From Harmothoe impar (lineage: Eukaryota > Annelida > Polychaeta > Phyllodocida > Polynoidae): a DNA stretch of 64,000 nucleotides. The notes beneath the pieces are model-generated. The model was given only the letters and a program-made list of their open reading frames with translations, did not search any database and was not told the origin of the DNA. The position numbers were made by a program, and so were the translations under genes. Shown here one piece after another: positions 20,755 through 32,416 of this stretch. The stretch spans positions 43,466,942 to 43,530,941 of the forward strand of contig OX381704.1 of the NCBI GenBank assembly GCA_947462335.1. The letters run 5' to 3'. Within the stretch, counting starts at the first letter, position 1. Each line of letters opens with the position of its first letter.

Positions 20755-21605
20755 CTGTGTAGGATCTAATAGATCCCCTGTGGTTAGGCTGATGCGTTCA
20801 CAGACTGCATATTACACCTAATGATAGGTCTGATTTGACTCATGATTAATCATAAAGCCATAGTACTCCAGGGCTGCCTTCTGAATATCAAGATCAAATC
20901 AAAATCGCCAATAAAATTATTGTATAATTTAACTAAGTGCCCGATGGAGTGTAACAGGTGTTAAACTATTACTGGCTGGTGTTAGAGCTCGTAAATATCT
21001 AGTTTTAGTGTCATCAACTCAAATCGTCACCGATGCATATCATTTCCATAAATGATATTAAACATGTTTAGCACGTAAAGAAGATTTGTCTTCTTGTGAG
21101 TTGGCTGTCCTCTCTCTTATCCCCCTGTACTCATTATCAACTTGACAGTCTGGTAGAGTCTGGAGTGGAAATGAGGTGCGAATATAGAGCTAGAATACTA
21201 TGCTATTTGGAAGAATTTTCTTTTGCTTGTGCATTTGTAATGCGGTATGTTCTTAGTAACCTCATGCATAATTCTAATAGTAAATACACTGCAACTAGTA
21301 TCTCTTGTACTTTTACAGCATCTACTGTAGATTCAGTATTCACCTACACTAAACTGTATGTATACACCTATTAGTGCATGCTACCGTTACAACTGTATAC
21401 CTACAAAACGCATTAAAGAAATAAAAGAAATGTAAGTGTGTGATGGCGTTTCGATTTTTGAGTTAGAAGCTGCACTCGAAAAACGTGCTTAACAAAGCTA
21501 ATTGATACAGATATATTGTATATATGGTTATACTGACATATTACCCCATGTTGTGTAATGTGTACTATAGAGGTTATTGCTGATGGAGGCTATCTAGGGG
21601 CCTAC

Positions 21606-21680
21606 CCCGTCATGTGTGACGTGGGACTCCTTGTACGTCCTGGTACGGCATCTCCTGCTGGCACATCCCTCCCCTCCCTC
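21606..21680 (-). CDS. Candidate exon, Cys/Arg-rich (phase 0/0)
   Basis: 75 nt between the acceptor GTCTCCAG and the donor GGG|GTAGGC, encoding EGGEGCASRRCRTRTYKESH plus five residues. The C-x-x-x-C-R-T-R-T pattern is reminiscent of thrombospondin type-1 repeats, but it is too short to assign. Confidence 0.35.
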
Positions 21681-23822
21681 CTGGAGACCCAGCCAGGTGT
21701 AGGAGAATCGTGCACAAGGAACAGTTAGTGTACATGCATCTACTGTATACTCGTAGGGTTACAATATAACTATATACACTATGTATTCGATAGCCAACAC
21801 CTAGACAGGGTCATGCCATATAACTACTGCCCCACAGGGTCGAGTTGATGACCCAATGGGCAGTGGCTGTGTACATCTGTAGGCAAACTGGTAGGCTATC
21901 TGACATAACCTTCGGTTATGCGAGGCTAAACAATATAGCCAAGGTGTCAAGCCCTTCGTCTCATCCTTCCACCGTGGGTTAGATAATATTCTAGCACATG
22001 GAATCGTCTGTTCCCGTACGATGCGTTTATTTTTTTACAACAGATGTAGGGGCTTGAGATTTCACGTGGACACACTAAATAAAGTGACTCCTTTCACTGA
22101 AAACATGTGAAATCCCCTCCCCTGGATCGCCTATTCCGTCAGTCAAACGGTCGAATCTAGTTTACCAAAAACTCCTGTGATCCCTCACTTAATATTCCAA
22201 TTAGTCCACAACAGTAAGTCATATAACGGTAAGGAGTCTACTTATCAATGATAAACAACAGAAAGTGCACTTCATGACGAAATAGGACGTGACGCACTAT
22301 AGCCCTACATGTGTAGCTGTAGTGAATGAGGTGCTGGTATTCTGAGGGGAAAAAATGCTGGTCTTTTTTTTTTACAACCCGCAATTCTCCGTGCGTTAAA
22401 AAAGCACCAGGCAATATGACTCCATGGATGTACTTGTTAAGTCACGTAAGGATACGTAATTATGTATAAATGTATGTAAAGACCTTCCCCTAACATAAAC
22501 ACCGTCACGTTCTCTGGGCGCATTTTCTTGCTGGGGCCGTCAGCACTGGTACATCATGTATTCAACAACCCACTGACATGTCACGGTGCCTAATCTATTA
22601 TCTTAACCAAAATCATTGTCTGCGTAGGCTTTAATCAATAGCCGGTGATCCACAGCCACGAATTTGCTCCGATTTGTATCCAATTTTTAGCCAAAACGTT
22701 TAATTTTCAACTCAAGTATAATATCCATTGGCAGGGGGTTGCGTGGTTGTGGGTAATTACATAAGCCACAGGACAAGTTGATGTCTATAATTATTTACAT
22801 TAAATTGTTATACCAAATGTACATCATAAATATAAATTCAAATGGTACTGTGGGATGAGGTCCCAACATCATGTATCCATGTCCTGCAATCAGCTAGTCA
22901 ATAGGTCAATAGACAAAATACTTTGTGATTTAGAGCAGTTTTACTGCCTGTCATGCTCAGTGCTTGGTTTAGAAAATCCGTTCCAGGCCACCAAATCATG
23001 TCAAGATTCTTCAACATTAAAGCATCGAATCACCATGCAGTTTACCATCAAATTTACTTATAATGGATATAATCGACAAAAAGTACACATTATTTATTTG
23101 CTTATAATGGATTTAATCGACAGAAAATACACATTATTTACCCTCCAATTTCTATTGTATTTAATATTATGTGATTCACGGAGGGAGAGCTAAACCACGG
23201 TTAGTTGGCTGGTTTAGCACTGCGACAAATAGGCATACACGTTCCTGAATGCGACCACTGATTTCCCTACCTAGTAATGCTAGGGACTCAAGAATCCGCT
23301 AGGTGAGCCCCTGTGCACAGTGCACACAGCAGGGCAGTATTTTGGTGCAGCTGTGCCTCACAGGCACTGTTATAAAACTCCCCTCTTAGGGAGTGACATT
23401 TTATCTGTTACTTTTAGGTTGTCACCCAGAAATGCAGTCAAGAGAAAGGTCTGTCCAGCCATCCATATAATAAGTGATTGCAGCTAAGAGAAGTCACCAA
23501 ATGTTATGGAGATAAAATAGATTATATCAAAACCCTATGAATTCATGAATGCTTTTGGTTGCTTTTCAGTTTGTGATCTCATCCAATATGTTGTTATATC
23601 ATGTTGAAAAATGGAAGCAATCAGAGGATCCTCTCAACTGTTCCTAGACCATATATAACATCATGATACCTATTAATATTATTGGGTCATTAAGACAATT
23701 GGTTTACTCTATACTGGTATAATGGGTGATCATGTTAAGAGGGTCTGTCAATCATGGCCTAGCCTAGCCAGGACTTCACATGCCCTCCAAACCCCTTACA
23801 TAATTACCTCCCACACACTCAC

Positions 23823-23876
23823 CAGGCAGAGCCTGTCACCCTCCCCCACAGGTTCACTGGGAGTGGGACTCCAAAG
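23823..23876 (-). CDS. Candidate exon, 54 nt (phase 0/0)
   Basis: The acceptor GGGTATCCAG and the donor CTG|GTGAGT bound 18 codons (LWSPTPSEPVGEGDRLCL). Phase agrees with neighbouring candidates. Evidence is weak on its own. Confidence 0.3.
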
Positions 23877-24264
23877 CTGGATACCCATCATATAGGAAAT
23901 GTACTAAGGGAACTGGGTGGATTTTATTTACACCTATTTGAAGATTGTCTGGGTTCTATGATAGATGGAAAGAAAATTCCAAAAGATTTAGTTTAGGCCT
24001 ACTACATCCCTCACGTTCTACATCATAGAAGAAATAGAATTGATCATCTTATATTTCTCAATTTTTTCTGGAGTCCTTAGTAATGCGGTAGGCCAGAGAA
24101 AGTTTGTGGCTGATCGCAGGCTAACCAATGCCAATGCCATTTTTATTTCCTACTCCCATGGCGCGAAAGAGGAGACGTCGGAGACGCCGAGTCGACTGCT
24201 GCGCCCCCTGTCTCGTTATCCAGCGATTTTTCGTGCTGCCACCTTGTGTTAAAACCAGAACTAT

Positions 24265-27254
24265 ATGGATAAACTTCCGGCTATGGATTTGTTGGCAGTT
24301 GCTTGTCTATTTTTTGGATCGTCCGCTGTAGTTGTGACCATAAGGCTCACGTATGTTCTTTTGCAGATTAGACAGTACAGGAAGGTGCCGTTTGACAATG
24401 TGTCTGCATCCAAAGAGATCCGGACGATGGTGGTTGTTGGTTCAGGTAGGTGGCCGGTGATCGCCATGGGCGATAATAGAGGTGAACGCCATAGATCTTT
24501 AGCCTACGTGGGTGGAGGGGAGTGATCATTTATTATCAACAGGGGGGGTGGTGGGTTTGGGGGGGGGCAAAAAAATTTGGACCCCTTGACCGGGGGAGCA
24601 AAAAAATTTGGACCCCTCTTGGGGGGGGGGGCAAAAAAATTTAACCTGTTTTGAGCCAAAAAGCCCGCGCGTTACTATGCTTCAAAGGGCCTGCGCGCGA
24701 GCCGATTTTCGACCCTAAGGGGGGGGGGGTAAAAAGTTTTGACCCCTTGACCGGGGGGGTGTAAAAAATTTCGCGCGCTCCGCGCAAAAACCCACCACCC
24801 TCCCCCTGTTGTTAAAAAATGATCACTCCCTTAGTACCGGTAAGTGGGGACCGGCCAAGGGATGGGACTTGCCATTGGATAGGGACTGGTCAGTAAGTGG
24901 GGACTGGTCGGTAAGTGGGGACTTGAATGGGTGGGACTTGCCATTGGGTAGAGACTGGTCAGTAAGTGGGGATCGACTGGTCAGTGAGTGGGGACGGACT
25001 GGTCAGTGAGTTGGGACTGGTCAGTATAAATAGGGATTGGTCAATGATCAGGGCTCGACAAATCCCTGTGCCCTGTGCCCGGTGACACACAAAAAAGGCA
25101 CAGACATTTAATAGACAGTAAATGTATGATCTCAGGGAATCAAATAAAACTTAATCATCAAATGAATTACTAAAAGTTGATTTGCCTGTTGTTGTTGCAG
25201 GAGGCCATACTACAGAGATGATGCAGCTGGTGGGGGCCCTGGGCCGCGCCTACCGCCCCCGGCACTACATAGTAGCCGACACTGACATCATGAGCACCGT
25301 CAAGATAAACAATATGGAGGTAGAGAGGCAGATAAGGGATCCTCAGGTGAGGCTACCCCCTACTTAACACGACAAGAGCGGCATCGCTTATCGTCATGAC
25401 TAACTCGTCAGTACTGCATTGGTGCATCATACTAACTCTTAATGCAGTCCTGGTGAGTAGATTCACTAGGGCTGCATTAATGCATCATGAATACAATAGC
25501 CTGAATAGGTACAGCATATTGACGCAAAATAGGCCCCTGAACTTGAAGGGCTAATTATTTTCAGGATACAAGAAGTTGAAGTACCGTATAGCTGATAAGT
25601 GGTATAATACATGTACTTATTGTATACTTCTGTGATACCTTTTTTCAAAATAATAAGATCGATCAACTTGTAACGCCCAGCACCATCCTGTTGTATTTCA
25701 GTACGTCATCATGTCCATACCCCGTAGTCGGGAGGTGGCCCAGTCGTGGCTGACGTCAGTGTTCACCACCATCCGGGCCAGTCTGGCCGCCTTCCCCCTC
25801 GTCATCATCCACCTACCAGACCTGGTCAGTACACTCACATGGGCATGGGTCTCATCAGAATTACATGATGAAGATGCAACCCAGGGTCCTGTTTCTCCAC
25901 AAATTTGCGGAGGTCCTCAAATTTGGGTACCCCGGTAGGTCCATAAATTTGCTTCCATAAATTTGCGGAGGTCCGCAAATATATATGGAACTCCGTATTT
26001 GTATGCTTAAGTACTAAAAAAACGATTTCCATATATATTTGCGGACCTCCATAAATATATGGAGAGTGTATTTACGGACCTCCGCAAATTTGAAGACCTC
26101 CGCATATTTTTGGAGAAACAGCATCCAGGCAGCTGGTGGGGTTGTAGATAACCGTTGGCATTGAACATATATATTTGGACAACACATTAGGTTGTCTAAC
26201 AACTGTAGCCAAATGAATGCATATGGATGGATATGGGAGCAGGTTTGTGGACATGTGTCCATGAGTGTGGACAACCAGTAGACATATCCATGAGTGTAGA
26301 TATACATCCATGAGTGTGGACATGCATCCATGAGTTGACGTTGAGTTGTCAAATGCAAAGTTGTTATATGCAAAGTTGTCAAATACAAAGTTACCAAATG
26401 CATTGTTCCTGAAATGATTTACAGCTTCAATCTTTCAATTAATTAATCAAATCACCTTATCACCCTGAACCTGAGTCATTTCTAATGTAATCATATATGG
26501 CTACACTGTAGAGTGCGGTATTGTTAGTATCCTGATTTGATGTTATTAACCTCATTCTTTTTTTCTTCCTCAGATACTAGTCAATGGACCAGGCACGTGT
26601 ATTCCAGTCTGTGTAGCTGGATTTCTTTTAACTGTAAGTATCTGCCGCATAGCTGCCATTATTACTATTACAATTTACCGGGTACTTTTCTTGAAGGCCT
26701 ACTAATCTCAGCGACAGAAGAAGCTCTGGGTTGTTCTATTAATACAGGATCTTGTAAGGAGAATTAAAGATGGTATACAACCTTGGGCCTATAACATATA
26801 TTGCATGTACAGGTACTTTAAGCTTAACCCGTTAATGCATTATGCCCTTTGTTGTCATGATGCATGCTTGCAGCCCTGGTAACTAGCTTACCTGTGCCCC
26901 ATTCAAGCATCATACCAAACATACAGGGTTGATACACTCCTCAAGGGATGGTATGATGCATGAATGCATCCATGACGAGTACTCTCCAGGGCAGAAAATG
27001 GCATAGCACATTATAGCACTATACTACCATCAAAGTCTGACTTACTGGTACTGTATGATTAGCATGGTCCCATGTTGTTGCAGGTGCTGGGGATGCACCG
27101 TGTGCGTGTGGTGTACGTGGAGAGTATGTGCCGTGTGACCACCATGTCCCTCTCCGGCCGCATCCTCTACTACATGGCAGACCAGGTCTTAGTACAGTGG
27201 CCACAACTTCACCAAAAATACCCACTCACACAATATATAGGACGACTCGTCTAA
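24265..27254 (+). CDS. ALG14: ALG14, UDP-GlcNAc transferase subunit (5 exons, complete)
   Basis: Exons 24265-24445, 25201-25346, 25702-25824, 26574-26633 and 27084-27254 join in phase to give 226 residues, close to the usual length (human about 216). ALG14 anchors ALG13 to the ER membrane; together they add the second GlcNAc to dolichol-PP-GlcNAc in N-glycan precursor synthesis. Visible features: an N-terminal membrane segment (LLAVACLFFGSSAVVV), VVVGSGGHTTEMM across the first intron, HYIVADTD, IPRSREVAQSW, NGPGTCIPVC, YVESMCRVTTMSLSGRI and the C-terminal YIGRLV, all conserved in the family. All introns are GT-AG. The ATG at 24265 gives the expected N-terminal anchor. Two inverted-repeat elements lie in introns 1 and 3. 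Candidate minus-strand exons on both sides raise the possibility that ALG14 is nested in another gene. Confidence 0.97.
24518..24830. mobile_element. MITE-like inverted-repeat element in ALG14 intron 1
   Basis: The left end GGGAGTGATCATTT and the right end AAATGATCACTCCC are perfect inverted copies, with further pairing (AACAGGGGG/CCCCCTGTT and GTGGTGGGTTT/AAACCCACCAC). The interior has three runs of G-rich plus CAAAAAAATTTGGACCCC units. There is no open frame. No confident target-site duplication was found. Confidence 0.8.
24850..25045. repeat. Minisatellite, GGGGACTGGTCAGTAAGT units
   Basis: About nine imperfect units of roughly 18-25 bp directly follow the intron 1 inverted-repeat element. 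Open frames across it are artefacts. Confidence 0.75.
25371..25500. repeat. Hairpin-core dispersed repeat, copy 1 (partial)
   Basis: Contains GGTGCATCAT, AATGCAGTCCTGGTGAGTAG and GGGCTGCATTAATGCATCAT, the core of a family seen at 26826, 31893, 32146, 37415, 45663 and 57203. Confidence 0.6.
25880..26129. mobile_element. Foldback element in ALG14 intron 3
   Basis: The left arm (CCTGTTTCTCCACAAATTTG, then CGGAGGTCCTC) and the right arm (GAAGACCTCCGCATATTTTT, then GGAGAAACAGCATCC) are inverted copies. Multiple internal AAATTTGCGGAGGTCC units lie in both orientations. It is a long imperfect hairpin with no frame. Confidence 0.8.
26826..27018. repeat. Hairpin-core dispersed repeat, copy 2
   Basis: Starts TTAACCCGTTAATGCATTAT; contains TGATGCATGCTTGCAGCCCT, a gap, and GATGCATGAATGCATC. 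It lies in ALG14 intron 4. Confidence 0.6.
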
Positions 27255-27706
27255 CATAGTATTTATTGTTGAAATAGCTGTTTCTTGTTGTGTGTCTAGA
27301 TCTAAATCAAAATGAGGTTTCTCAGGATTTACATTGTGATATTATGTGTATTTATTATGATATAGCGCACACCGTTTTGGTCATGGCCTTTGATACGGTA
27401 TGTAAATGTGTATGTAGGCCTACATTGTAAATCTTGCCATTAGGCCTAATATTGTATTACCCAGGCATAATAGTCAGCTGTCTGTGACCGTTTGTTCTTA
27501 CATCTCTATCTGGTAATAACCTCGTCCCCTTAGTCTTGGAGTTTACTACCGGTATACCGGAGGGAGAGCCATAGTACCAGGAATGAGGATGGTACCAGTA
27601 TCAGTACCCCCGGTATCGCAATGGTATACATAATTCTTGTAATAATAAGGTGCAAAGGAGGTCATTACTGACCTATGTTTATAATTAATTTAGGCTAGTT
27701 GTACAA

Positions 27707-27712
27707 AATAAA
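27707..27712 (+). terminator. Putative ALG14 polyadenylation signal AATAAA
   Basis: The canonical AATAAA lies about 450 nt after the ALG14 stop, followed by an AT-rich stretch and GT-rich sequence (GATGTTTGTATTATGTGTTT). It is the nearest convincing signal, giving a 3' UTR of about 0.48 kb. Confidence 0.5.
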
Positions 27713-28074
27713 ATATTTAATATGACTATATGATGTTTGTATTATGTGTTTCTATGATCAGCCAATCAGTCAGTAGGGTCTTTTAAATGCTAATCAAAAG
27801 GGGGAGGGCACAAGGACATTGCATGCATGCATTTGGTCTACCATGGGGATAGCCCAGGTATCCATAACCATTCATCTAGGTTTTGTTATTCGCCTATGGT
27901 TCTTTATAGGCCGGATAGTGTCATATATGCCTACGCGACGTTTCTATTTGTAAACTTGAAATTTATTGCGCAGCTTTTTTTGATAGGCAGCAATAGAGTA
28001 CAATAGAATTAGGATACATATGTGCAGTGAAGGGAAATTAGGGGGGGGGGGGGGAGGAGGGGGAGAATATTGTT

Positions 28075-28126
28075 GCGCCACCTGGTGTCTTGATCCTACT
28101 GTGGCGGTTTAACACCAGGGGGCAGT
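28075..28126. promoter_or_regulatory. Pair of divergent CTCF-like motifs
   Basis: GCGCCACCTGGTGTC (28075-28089) is the reverse complement of a CTCF-like core, and CACCAGGGGGCAGT (28113-28126) is a forward core, separated by 23 nt. Single CTCF-like sites also occur at 861-875 (CACTAGGTGGCAGCA), 24235-24250 and 31221-31236. CTCF is known from bilaterian animals; function here is inferred only from motif resemblance. Confidence 0.35.
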
Positions 28127-28256
28127 AGTAACCAGCATAAAGATGGCGGATGATGTAGTTGTGACTCACTGAGGCATTCATCACAAGCCGAGAATACCTG
28201 TCATCTAAAAACCAACGTCGTCCTGTGGCCGCTGAAACAACAACATGTAGAGGTGG
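28100..28256 (+). promoter_or_regulatory. Possible promoter/first non-coding exon of the formin gene
   Basis: AAAGATGGCGG at 28139-28149 matches the YY1-type motif common just inside transcription starts. A possible donor (TAGAG|GTGGGT) lies at about 28252. The ATG within the motif opens only an eight-codon frame. No other promoter-like sequence stands out before the coding exon at 38759. Distance and lack of transcript data make this tentative. Confidence 0.25.
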
Positions 28257-28289
28257 GTATGGTATCCTTGTCTAAAACATACACCAAGG

Positions 28290-28445
28290 CCCTGTGCCAA
28301 GACAGGGGAGACGGGACCCGGGCGGCCCGTCCGCCTCAGCATCCCGTCTCGGCATCCCGTCCCAGCTCTGGGAGGCTGCGGCTGCAGCGGCAGTGCCAGC
28401 GCAATAGCCGGGCCAGGGCAACACCGTCTTGGTACCCCAGTGTAT
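28290..28445. other. GC-rich, CpG-rich island
   Basis: A markedly GC-rich block with repeated GGCATCCCGTC units, just downstream of the YY1-like motif. Open frames exist on both strands but no splice-supported exon could be settled. It could be part of a promoter region. Confidence 0.35.
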
Positions 28446-29990
28446 GATCAGTCACCGTGAGTGAATCAGTGTCAGTGGTATAATCAAAGCTCTTGTCATC
28501 TAGACTTTAATTATTGTTGTGCTTGGCTATGGGTAACGCCTTATATATAGCTCCGGAATGACCAGGCGCGGATTTAGCCTAGGCTAGGGGTAGGCCTACG
28601 GTAGGGGTTCATGCCCCTCCCCCTTTTGGCCCAAACATGTTTTATGGATTTTTCTTTTTTACAGTAGACCTACCGGTGCCTAGGTATCTAATGTCACTCG
28701 GCACTCCCCTAATTTTTTTCAAAATCCCGTATCCTGCCCTGATGATTAGACCTCTAGCCAATTGCCCAAGAGTATTTGTGGGATGGTTTAGATATATTAA
28801 AGCATTTTTCTCAAAGGGGAAAGGGGTGAGACTATACTACTACGGTAGGTCTAGACTATAGTAATTCATTACACAGTGTCGATCCCTCCTAATGGGGCTT
28901 GCATAGATTTTTACATGGGGCCCTTGATTGGGGGGGGGGGGGGGTCCCCGGAGGGTCCCCCATGTCCCATGTCGATTTTAATACGCGATTTTAAGGCTTT
29001 AATTATAATGAGGATTTACGGTATCTGCCGCAATGAGCATGCATCGTGGAGGCTTCAATGTAAGCCTAGATCATTTTAGATCCCATCCGTGCTAGGAGTG
29101 TGAGTAACACGGTAGCCTACAAGTAGCTCATGCTCCAGGTGTGGCGGCAGGTGTAAGGTTGCATGTAGCATCCAGGTCAGCAGGCAGACAACTCACAGAC
29201 TCACCTCACCGGCCACAACCTGCGGTAAAAACAAGGGGAAATACCCTCTTGGTGGGATATAGATACTCCCTGTAATAGGGCATATAGCCTGTAGATCTAC
29301 TCTCTATGTTAAAAAATACCTCTTGAATATGACTCATATTAAACTATTAAGATTGACTTTGAAAACCATAAAACTAAATACCGGTAAATATGATTTGTGT
29401 AGCCCTATAAAGGTACCCATATCTTGATTTTTTTTTAAAGACAGGTGCCGGTAGCCTAGTAAGGGTGGCGGCGGGGATAACGTGAGATAAAGTATTGGTT
29501 GCATTGACGAAGATATCTTACAGCTGCCACACTACCTCAGATATATAGAACGTTCACTTTCTGCATATTTATAAAGGGTCTCCTTAGTGCAGTGTACTGG
29601 TAAGATCTCAATCAAATTTGTGGCTTTTAACTGTGCTAAATTCAAAGATAAAGATCCAGCATTCTATTCAGCACTTAAACCCCCAGCTCTCATAAAAATA
29701 GCATTCACATTGGGTATATGCAAATGACCTGTCAGACCATGGTTTGTCAGAGGGAGAAGACATACATGTATTTGTATATTGACTAAAATATAGCTACTTA
29801 CCACCTCTATATTTGGTTAAGGTAACTTATGAATGTTTGCCAGAGCAAGCTATACCAAAAGAATTGTACAATATGCCACTTGAATTGGTAGAATAATAGG
29901 ATACAATTCTAAGTGTATGTGCTGAGTGGGTGGTAGGGGCTGTGTGATTGACAGATGCCCTGTGTTGTTTGTGTATACCTGGGGCACAGA

Positions 29991-30866
29991 CCCAGCAAAC
30001 ACACCTTTACCGGTCCTGTACTGGCCCACACCTGGCAAAGGTACTGGGCCAGTACAGGCAATCGGTACTGGACCAGTACTGGGGTGCAAATGGCACCAGT
30101 ACCGGGCCAGTACAGTATGCCAGTACTGACATGGTACAGGGCCAGCATCGGACCAGTACTGGACCAATACTGGCATTTTGGTACAGGGCCGGTACCGGAC
30201 CATTTACCGAGCACTGTTTAAAGTATAACGTAGAATCAAAAGCATAAGTGATCTGTTGCAAAATAAACATTATAATTATTGTACCTATTGTGCTTCAAGG
30301 CCTGAAGACTTAGGCAATCAATCATCATGGTGTAACAACCAGCTACAGTTTATAGCCAGAAATATAGCATACCAGTTTTTGACAGAGATAACACACCTTG
30401 CAGGTCTTATAGTTGTGTAATAACCAAGCAATAGGTGTTTGCAAAGACATGCCCTTTGTTCTCCCATTGTTTATAACATTTAATGTAAAAGTTTGTATTC
30501 CATAAGATTTCACAGGAAATTTGTTTCAGGCTAAACTATTTAAAACTATTTTGAAGACTCTGAGGGTCATAATTATCGAGATATCATATGCAACTAAACC
30601 CTCAGTATCATAAAACATGCACCGGTGACATCTGGTGGATTCTTTGAAAACAATTGTGCCGGTACCGGCATGTTGGTAGTGGCATGCCGGTACTGGGCCA
30701 GTACCGGCATACCCTTACTGATATGTCAATACTATGCCGGCACAGTGCCAGTACAACCAAGCTTAAATGGCATTATAATGGCTCTGTACTGGCAGTACTG
30801 GCACGGTAGTGCCGGTACTTGCCAGTACAATGACGGTACTGGCCCGGTACAGGTGTGTTTACTGGG
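29991..30866. mobile_element. Foldback element 2 with CCCAGCAAACACACC ends and CCAGTACTGG repeats
   Basis: The left end CCCAGCAAACACACCTTTAC (29991) is inverted at the right end, GTGTGTTTACTGGG (30866). Both ends lead into arrays of GGGCCAGTACCGG, CCAGTACTGG and TGCCGGTACTGG palindromes (30010-30200 and 30655-30855), with a non-repetitive centre of about 450 bp. All open frames across the arrays are artefacts. Confidence 0.75.
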
Positions 30867-30973
30867 GAGAGCATGGGGCTGAGGTCTGAGTACACCTCAC
30901 AGGCAAGGACCCACACCTGGGCAGGCCCTATGAGCTGTGGGCTACTGATGTGGTCACTGTACAGGTCTGCCCT
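30863..30973 (-). CDS. Candidate exon abutting element 2 (phase 0/0)
   Basis: The acceptor TTTTCTCCACAG (strong pyrimidine tract) opens 37 codons: RADLYSDHISSPQLIGPAQV, then WVLACEVYSDLSPMLSP. The only well-placed donor, CCCCA|GTAAAC, falls in the terminal sequence of the foldback element. Composition is protein-like. Its phase matches other candidate minus-strand exons at 23823, 21606 and 20626. Confidence 0.4.
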
Positions 30974-31892
30974 CTGTGGAGAAAATCATGGCACTAAAGA
31001 CCTTATTTTAGTGTAGGACCTCCCCTCCCACTGCCCCACTGTGGCTACTTACACACAGCACCTGTCCGTCACCTTACAAGCCACTCCCCCAGACCTTACT
31101 GGACGTGCAGTAAGTTCTGCGGGTTTAATTGTATCAACAAGTTGGCGCCATCTGCAGTGTTACACCAGGAAATAGTAGACTCTGTTGGTAAGATCAGCAA
31201 TGAAAGACTGTCCACTCGGTGCTGCCACCTGATGTCATTTTTTAACACTAACTTATCAAAGCCCACCAGAATATAAATAGTAGCTGAAATTAGAGTCTTG
31301 TATTGCACATATTAAGAATCTCTTGTCAAAATAAATGACATATTATAATAGGGAAAGAGTTATGCAATCATCTGAGATACAAATGAAGATACTATAGGTT
31401 TGAGTGTGCCAAGTAGTATAGCAGCTTTAAATGAATCAATACTTATCACTGTCGAGCAAAACCAAAAGATGACTGACACTGTAAATCCTGGTTTAGTTTT
31501 AATATGTATTATAAGTTATAGCTACCGGTACATGTAAACTTATCGTACTTTTTTTGACCAATAGAATATTCACATTTTTCAAGATATCCCGGCTGAATGT
31601 ATCTCTAGAAAACCAAATACCGGGTATATCCAATAGACAGTGCAGTCCATACACTGTAGACATATCCCACGCGGTTGGAGGCATAACGGGCCCCTTGGAT
31701 GGTGTGAAACGCAGGACCCAGTACCAGGGTATAGCCCTAGATCCTGAACAGGTGCAGAAAGTGCGCAGTCAGCATTAGGCCTCTATTACCTCTACACATG
31801 TACATTGTATTGTGTACCCACCATGATACAGCATCACGTGCCTCTTGTCCACCACTCACACTGCCCTACTTGGTGTACATTACAGGCCATAT

Positions 31893-32148
31893 GTTAACCC
31901 TCTTATGGTGGGATGTTGCCTTAAAGCCGCAGATCATGGTACCCCTCCAACGACAGTCAAAGTTGAGCCGAGACAGGCACTCAGCCCTATATATAAGGGC
32001 GCGGGGGTTTAGGTCGACCCTTTGGGAGTGTGTCAACTATATTATGACCTGATGCATGAATGCAGCCCTGGGCCTGGTGAGTTTCATGCACCATCTCAAT
32101 AAATGGCATCGTACAGTTAAGTACTATGCGGTCCATAAAGGGGTTAAT
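31893..32148. repeat. Hairpin-core dispersed repeat, copy 3
   Basis: Bounded by GTTAACCCTCTTATG and CATAAAGGGGTTAA. The core is GATGCATGAATGCAGCCCTG. Confidence 0.65.
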
Positions 32149-32416
32149 TCTTTAAAGGGCCACACAGTGCAGCTGCATAGTTCATTAATGCATTTATACC
32201 CTTTATATCGCCATGATGCATAACTGCAGCCGTGGCGAATAACTCAGCAGTGTTGCATATATGCATCATGTCAATCCTTTGGGAGTGCATCAACCCCAAA
32301 TCATCAGCATGATGCATGAATACAGCCCTGGCGAGGAGCTCACTAAGGCTGCATTCATGCAGCTTGAAAATAGATGGCACAAGACATCAATGCACTCTGT
32401 GGTCCTTAAAGGGTTA
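32146..32416. repeat. Hairpin-core dispersed repeat, copy 4
   Basis: Directly adjoins copy 3. Contains GATGCATGAATACAGCCCTG, then GCGAGGAGCTCACTAAGGCT and GCATTCATGCAG, and ends CCTTAAAGGGTTAA. Confidence 0.65.

Noticed and set aside
21096..21374. Plus-strand 92-codon frame
   Set aside because: AT-rich, no domain, no conserved pattern, no splice partner.
29850..30882. Several overlapping frames with Gly-Pro-Val-Leu repeats
   Set aside because: Products of the CCAGTACTGG palindrome arrays in a foldback element.
31060..31120. Minus-strand Cys-containing segment (SGGVACKVTDRCCV)
   Set aside because: Looks protein-like, but its phase does not join to the next candidate exon and the implied intron would be under 100 nt.
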